Assembly: GCA_949284715.1 (NCBI GenBank) | Contig: CASDWH010000019.1 | Coordinates: forward strand, 1 to 63,095 | Direction: 5' to 3' | From: an uncultured bacterium | GTDB taxonomy: Bacteria > Cyanobacteriota > Vampirovibrionia > Gastranaerophilales > Gastranaerophilaceae | DNA: 63,095 nucleotides | Shown here: positions 62,411 through 63,095 of the stretch, piece by piece | Position numbering within the stretch: the stretch's first letter is position 1 | Layout: each line of letters starts with the position of its first letter | The notes under the pieces: model-generated | What the model saw: only the letters and a program-made list of their open reading frames with translations | Told to the model about the DNA's origin: nothing | Database searches by the model: none | Made by a program: the position numbers and the translations under genes

Positions 62411-63095
62411 TTAATATTTCGGAGATTTAGGATTAGTTTCTTTATCAGATAAGACTTGATTACCGTCTAATCCGCTGCCGTTATTATCCCGAAAATATTC
62501 TGTACCTTGTCCGCCTTTGTCCAGGATTGGATTGGATTCAGCGTCATGGTCTTGTTCTCTCAAGTCATCTCTGCCATCATGACCAAAAATGCCATGGTTA
62601 CCATCACTACTGCCACCGCCGCTGTTACCTACCGCCCGGGAGTACACATCTGCCATTTACCATAATATACCCGTCACTACATTTCCCTAATGGTCTATCA
62701 GGCCGTTCTATCGGAATCGGATCCGAAATTTCATTGTCATTGTCACCGTTGTCGTTGCCGCCACCGGTGTTATCGTCGCCATTATCACCGCCGCTGTTGC
62801 CGCCTCCGGTATTGTCGTCACCGGTATTGTCACCGCCGGCATTACCGCCTCCGGTGTTATCGTTGTTGTTATTACCGCCGCCAGTGTTGCCCTCATTGCC
62901 GCCGTTACCTCCGCCGGCATTACCGCCTCCGGCATTACCGCCGCTGCCGCCTCAGGCGCCTTCACCGTCTTCATCCATTGTTAAATCAAATCGGTCTTCC
63001 ATGTATTTAGTACATACATCATCCGCGCATTCTACTGAACCGCCGTTACGGACTCTTATTTTACCGATTTCGACTTCTTTCTCTTCCCCGCGCGA
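62411..63095 (-). pseudogene. broken Gly/Asn/Asp-rich surface protein gene (5' end outside window)
   Basis: Minus-strand reading from the right edge gives EVEIGKIRVRNGGSVECADD through DEDGEGA, then an in-frame TGA (62952-62954). The same frame continues as a long Gly/Asn/Asp repeat (GGGNAGG, DNTGGGN, and so on) to CSDGYIMVNGRCVLPGG and a stop. A one-base shift near 62630 restores a third block (NSGGGSSDGNHGIFGHDG ... PKSPKY) ending at 62411 before a good terminator. The parts fit one gene with a nonsense and a frameshift. Cys-rich and Gly-rich blocks suggest a pilin-like or other surface protein. Plus-strand frames here are shadows. Confidence 0.65.

Noticed and set aside
62952-62954. Alternative genetic code with UGA as glycine
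   Set aside because: TGA is used as the genuine stop elsewhere in the window, e.g. in the ATGA overlaps at 2446-2449 and 58691-58694, so a nonsense mutation is simpler.
62690-63010. Plus-strand His/Cys/Arg-rich ORF and minus-strand 88-codon Thr/Ala/Val-rich ORF
   Set aside because: Both are out-of-frame readings of the GGN repeat DNA of the minus-strand glycine-rich gene.

Overview
The window is AT-rich bacterial chromosome, most plausibly from the non-photosynthetic cyanobacterial relatives (Melainabacteria / Gastranaerophilales). Three things point there. The tRNA-Glu has a cyanobacterial/plastid-type acceptor and D-arm. The type IV prepilin begins MRKLGFTLAEVLITLG, a style abundant in that group. 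The lifestyle genes also fit: a flagellum, type IV pili, NAD-linked PyrK/PyrD and a two-subunit Fe-S serine dehydratase, together suggesting an anaerobic, flagellated, piliated cell. This placement is an inference, not a database result.

Layout. 1-6403: the end of a flagellin gene, a GC-rich repeat array, a small HAD-like protein, an 80-residue acidic orphan, two surface-polysaccharide genes, and uvrB-miaA next to tRNA-Ser(UGA). 6377-15472: a 9-kb integrative element inside the 3' end of tRNA-Ser, with 24-bp direct repeats at both ends. It carries a tyrosine integrase with an embedded helix-turn-helix, a repressor facing an excisionase-like gene, a P-loop replication protein, a Zn-finger/TOPRIM primase, a likely origin between the last two, and cargo. 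The cargo is a DUF2971 protein with its own XRE regulator, a 238-residue orphan and a GHKL ATPase fused to a PD-(D/E)xK-like nuclease. No capsid or conjugation gene is visible, so it looks like a phage-satellite-type island. 15473-16565: the scar of an older, related element with remnants of a Dam methylase, a possible partner endonuclease and a second DUF2971 gene.

16606-36500: a LysR regulator, pgeF, a giant (2402-residue) FliD, a third DUF2971 gene, anmK, a small exported coiled-coil protein, a neuA-like gene with hpt, and a signalling cluster of two hybrid histidine kinases plus a NarL-type regulator, then tRNA-Glu. 36500-49250: a DUF378 protein, rtcB, and a complete UMP operon (pyrK-pyrD-pyrE-pyrB-pyrC-pyrF-carA-carB, then a TPR protein). 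The operon is preceded by a sigma70 promoter, a 14-codon leader ORF and a terminator, i.e. a transcription attenuator. A dCMP deaminase gene lies just upstream. 49250-63095: a second GC-rich repeat, a frameshifted sugar-ABC permease, a prepilin, pilT, an MsbA-type ABC exporter, an HNH-like protein, a candidate small RNA, tRNA-Gly, clpP, a receiver protein, sdaAB-sdaAA with a glycosyltransferase, a radical SAM/SDR pair, and a broken glycine-rich surface-protein gene running off the right edge.

The most promising material for something new is the tRNA-Ser element with its GHKL-nuclease cargo, the tandem scar behind it, the pyr attenuator, and the expanded FliD. A three-copy dispersed repeat and a GC-rich repeat family are also present.
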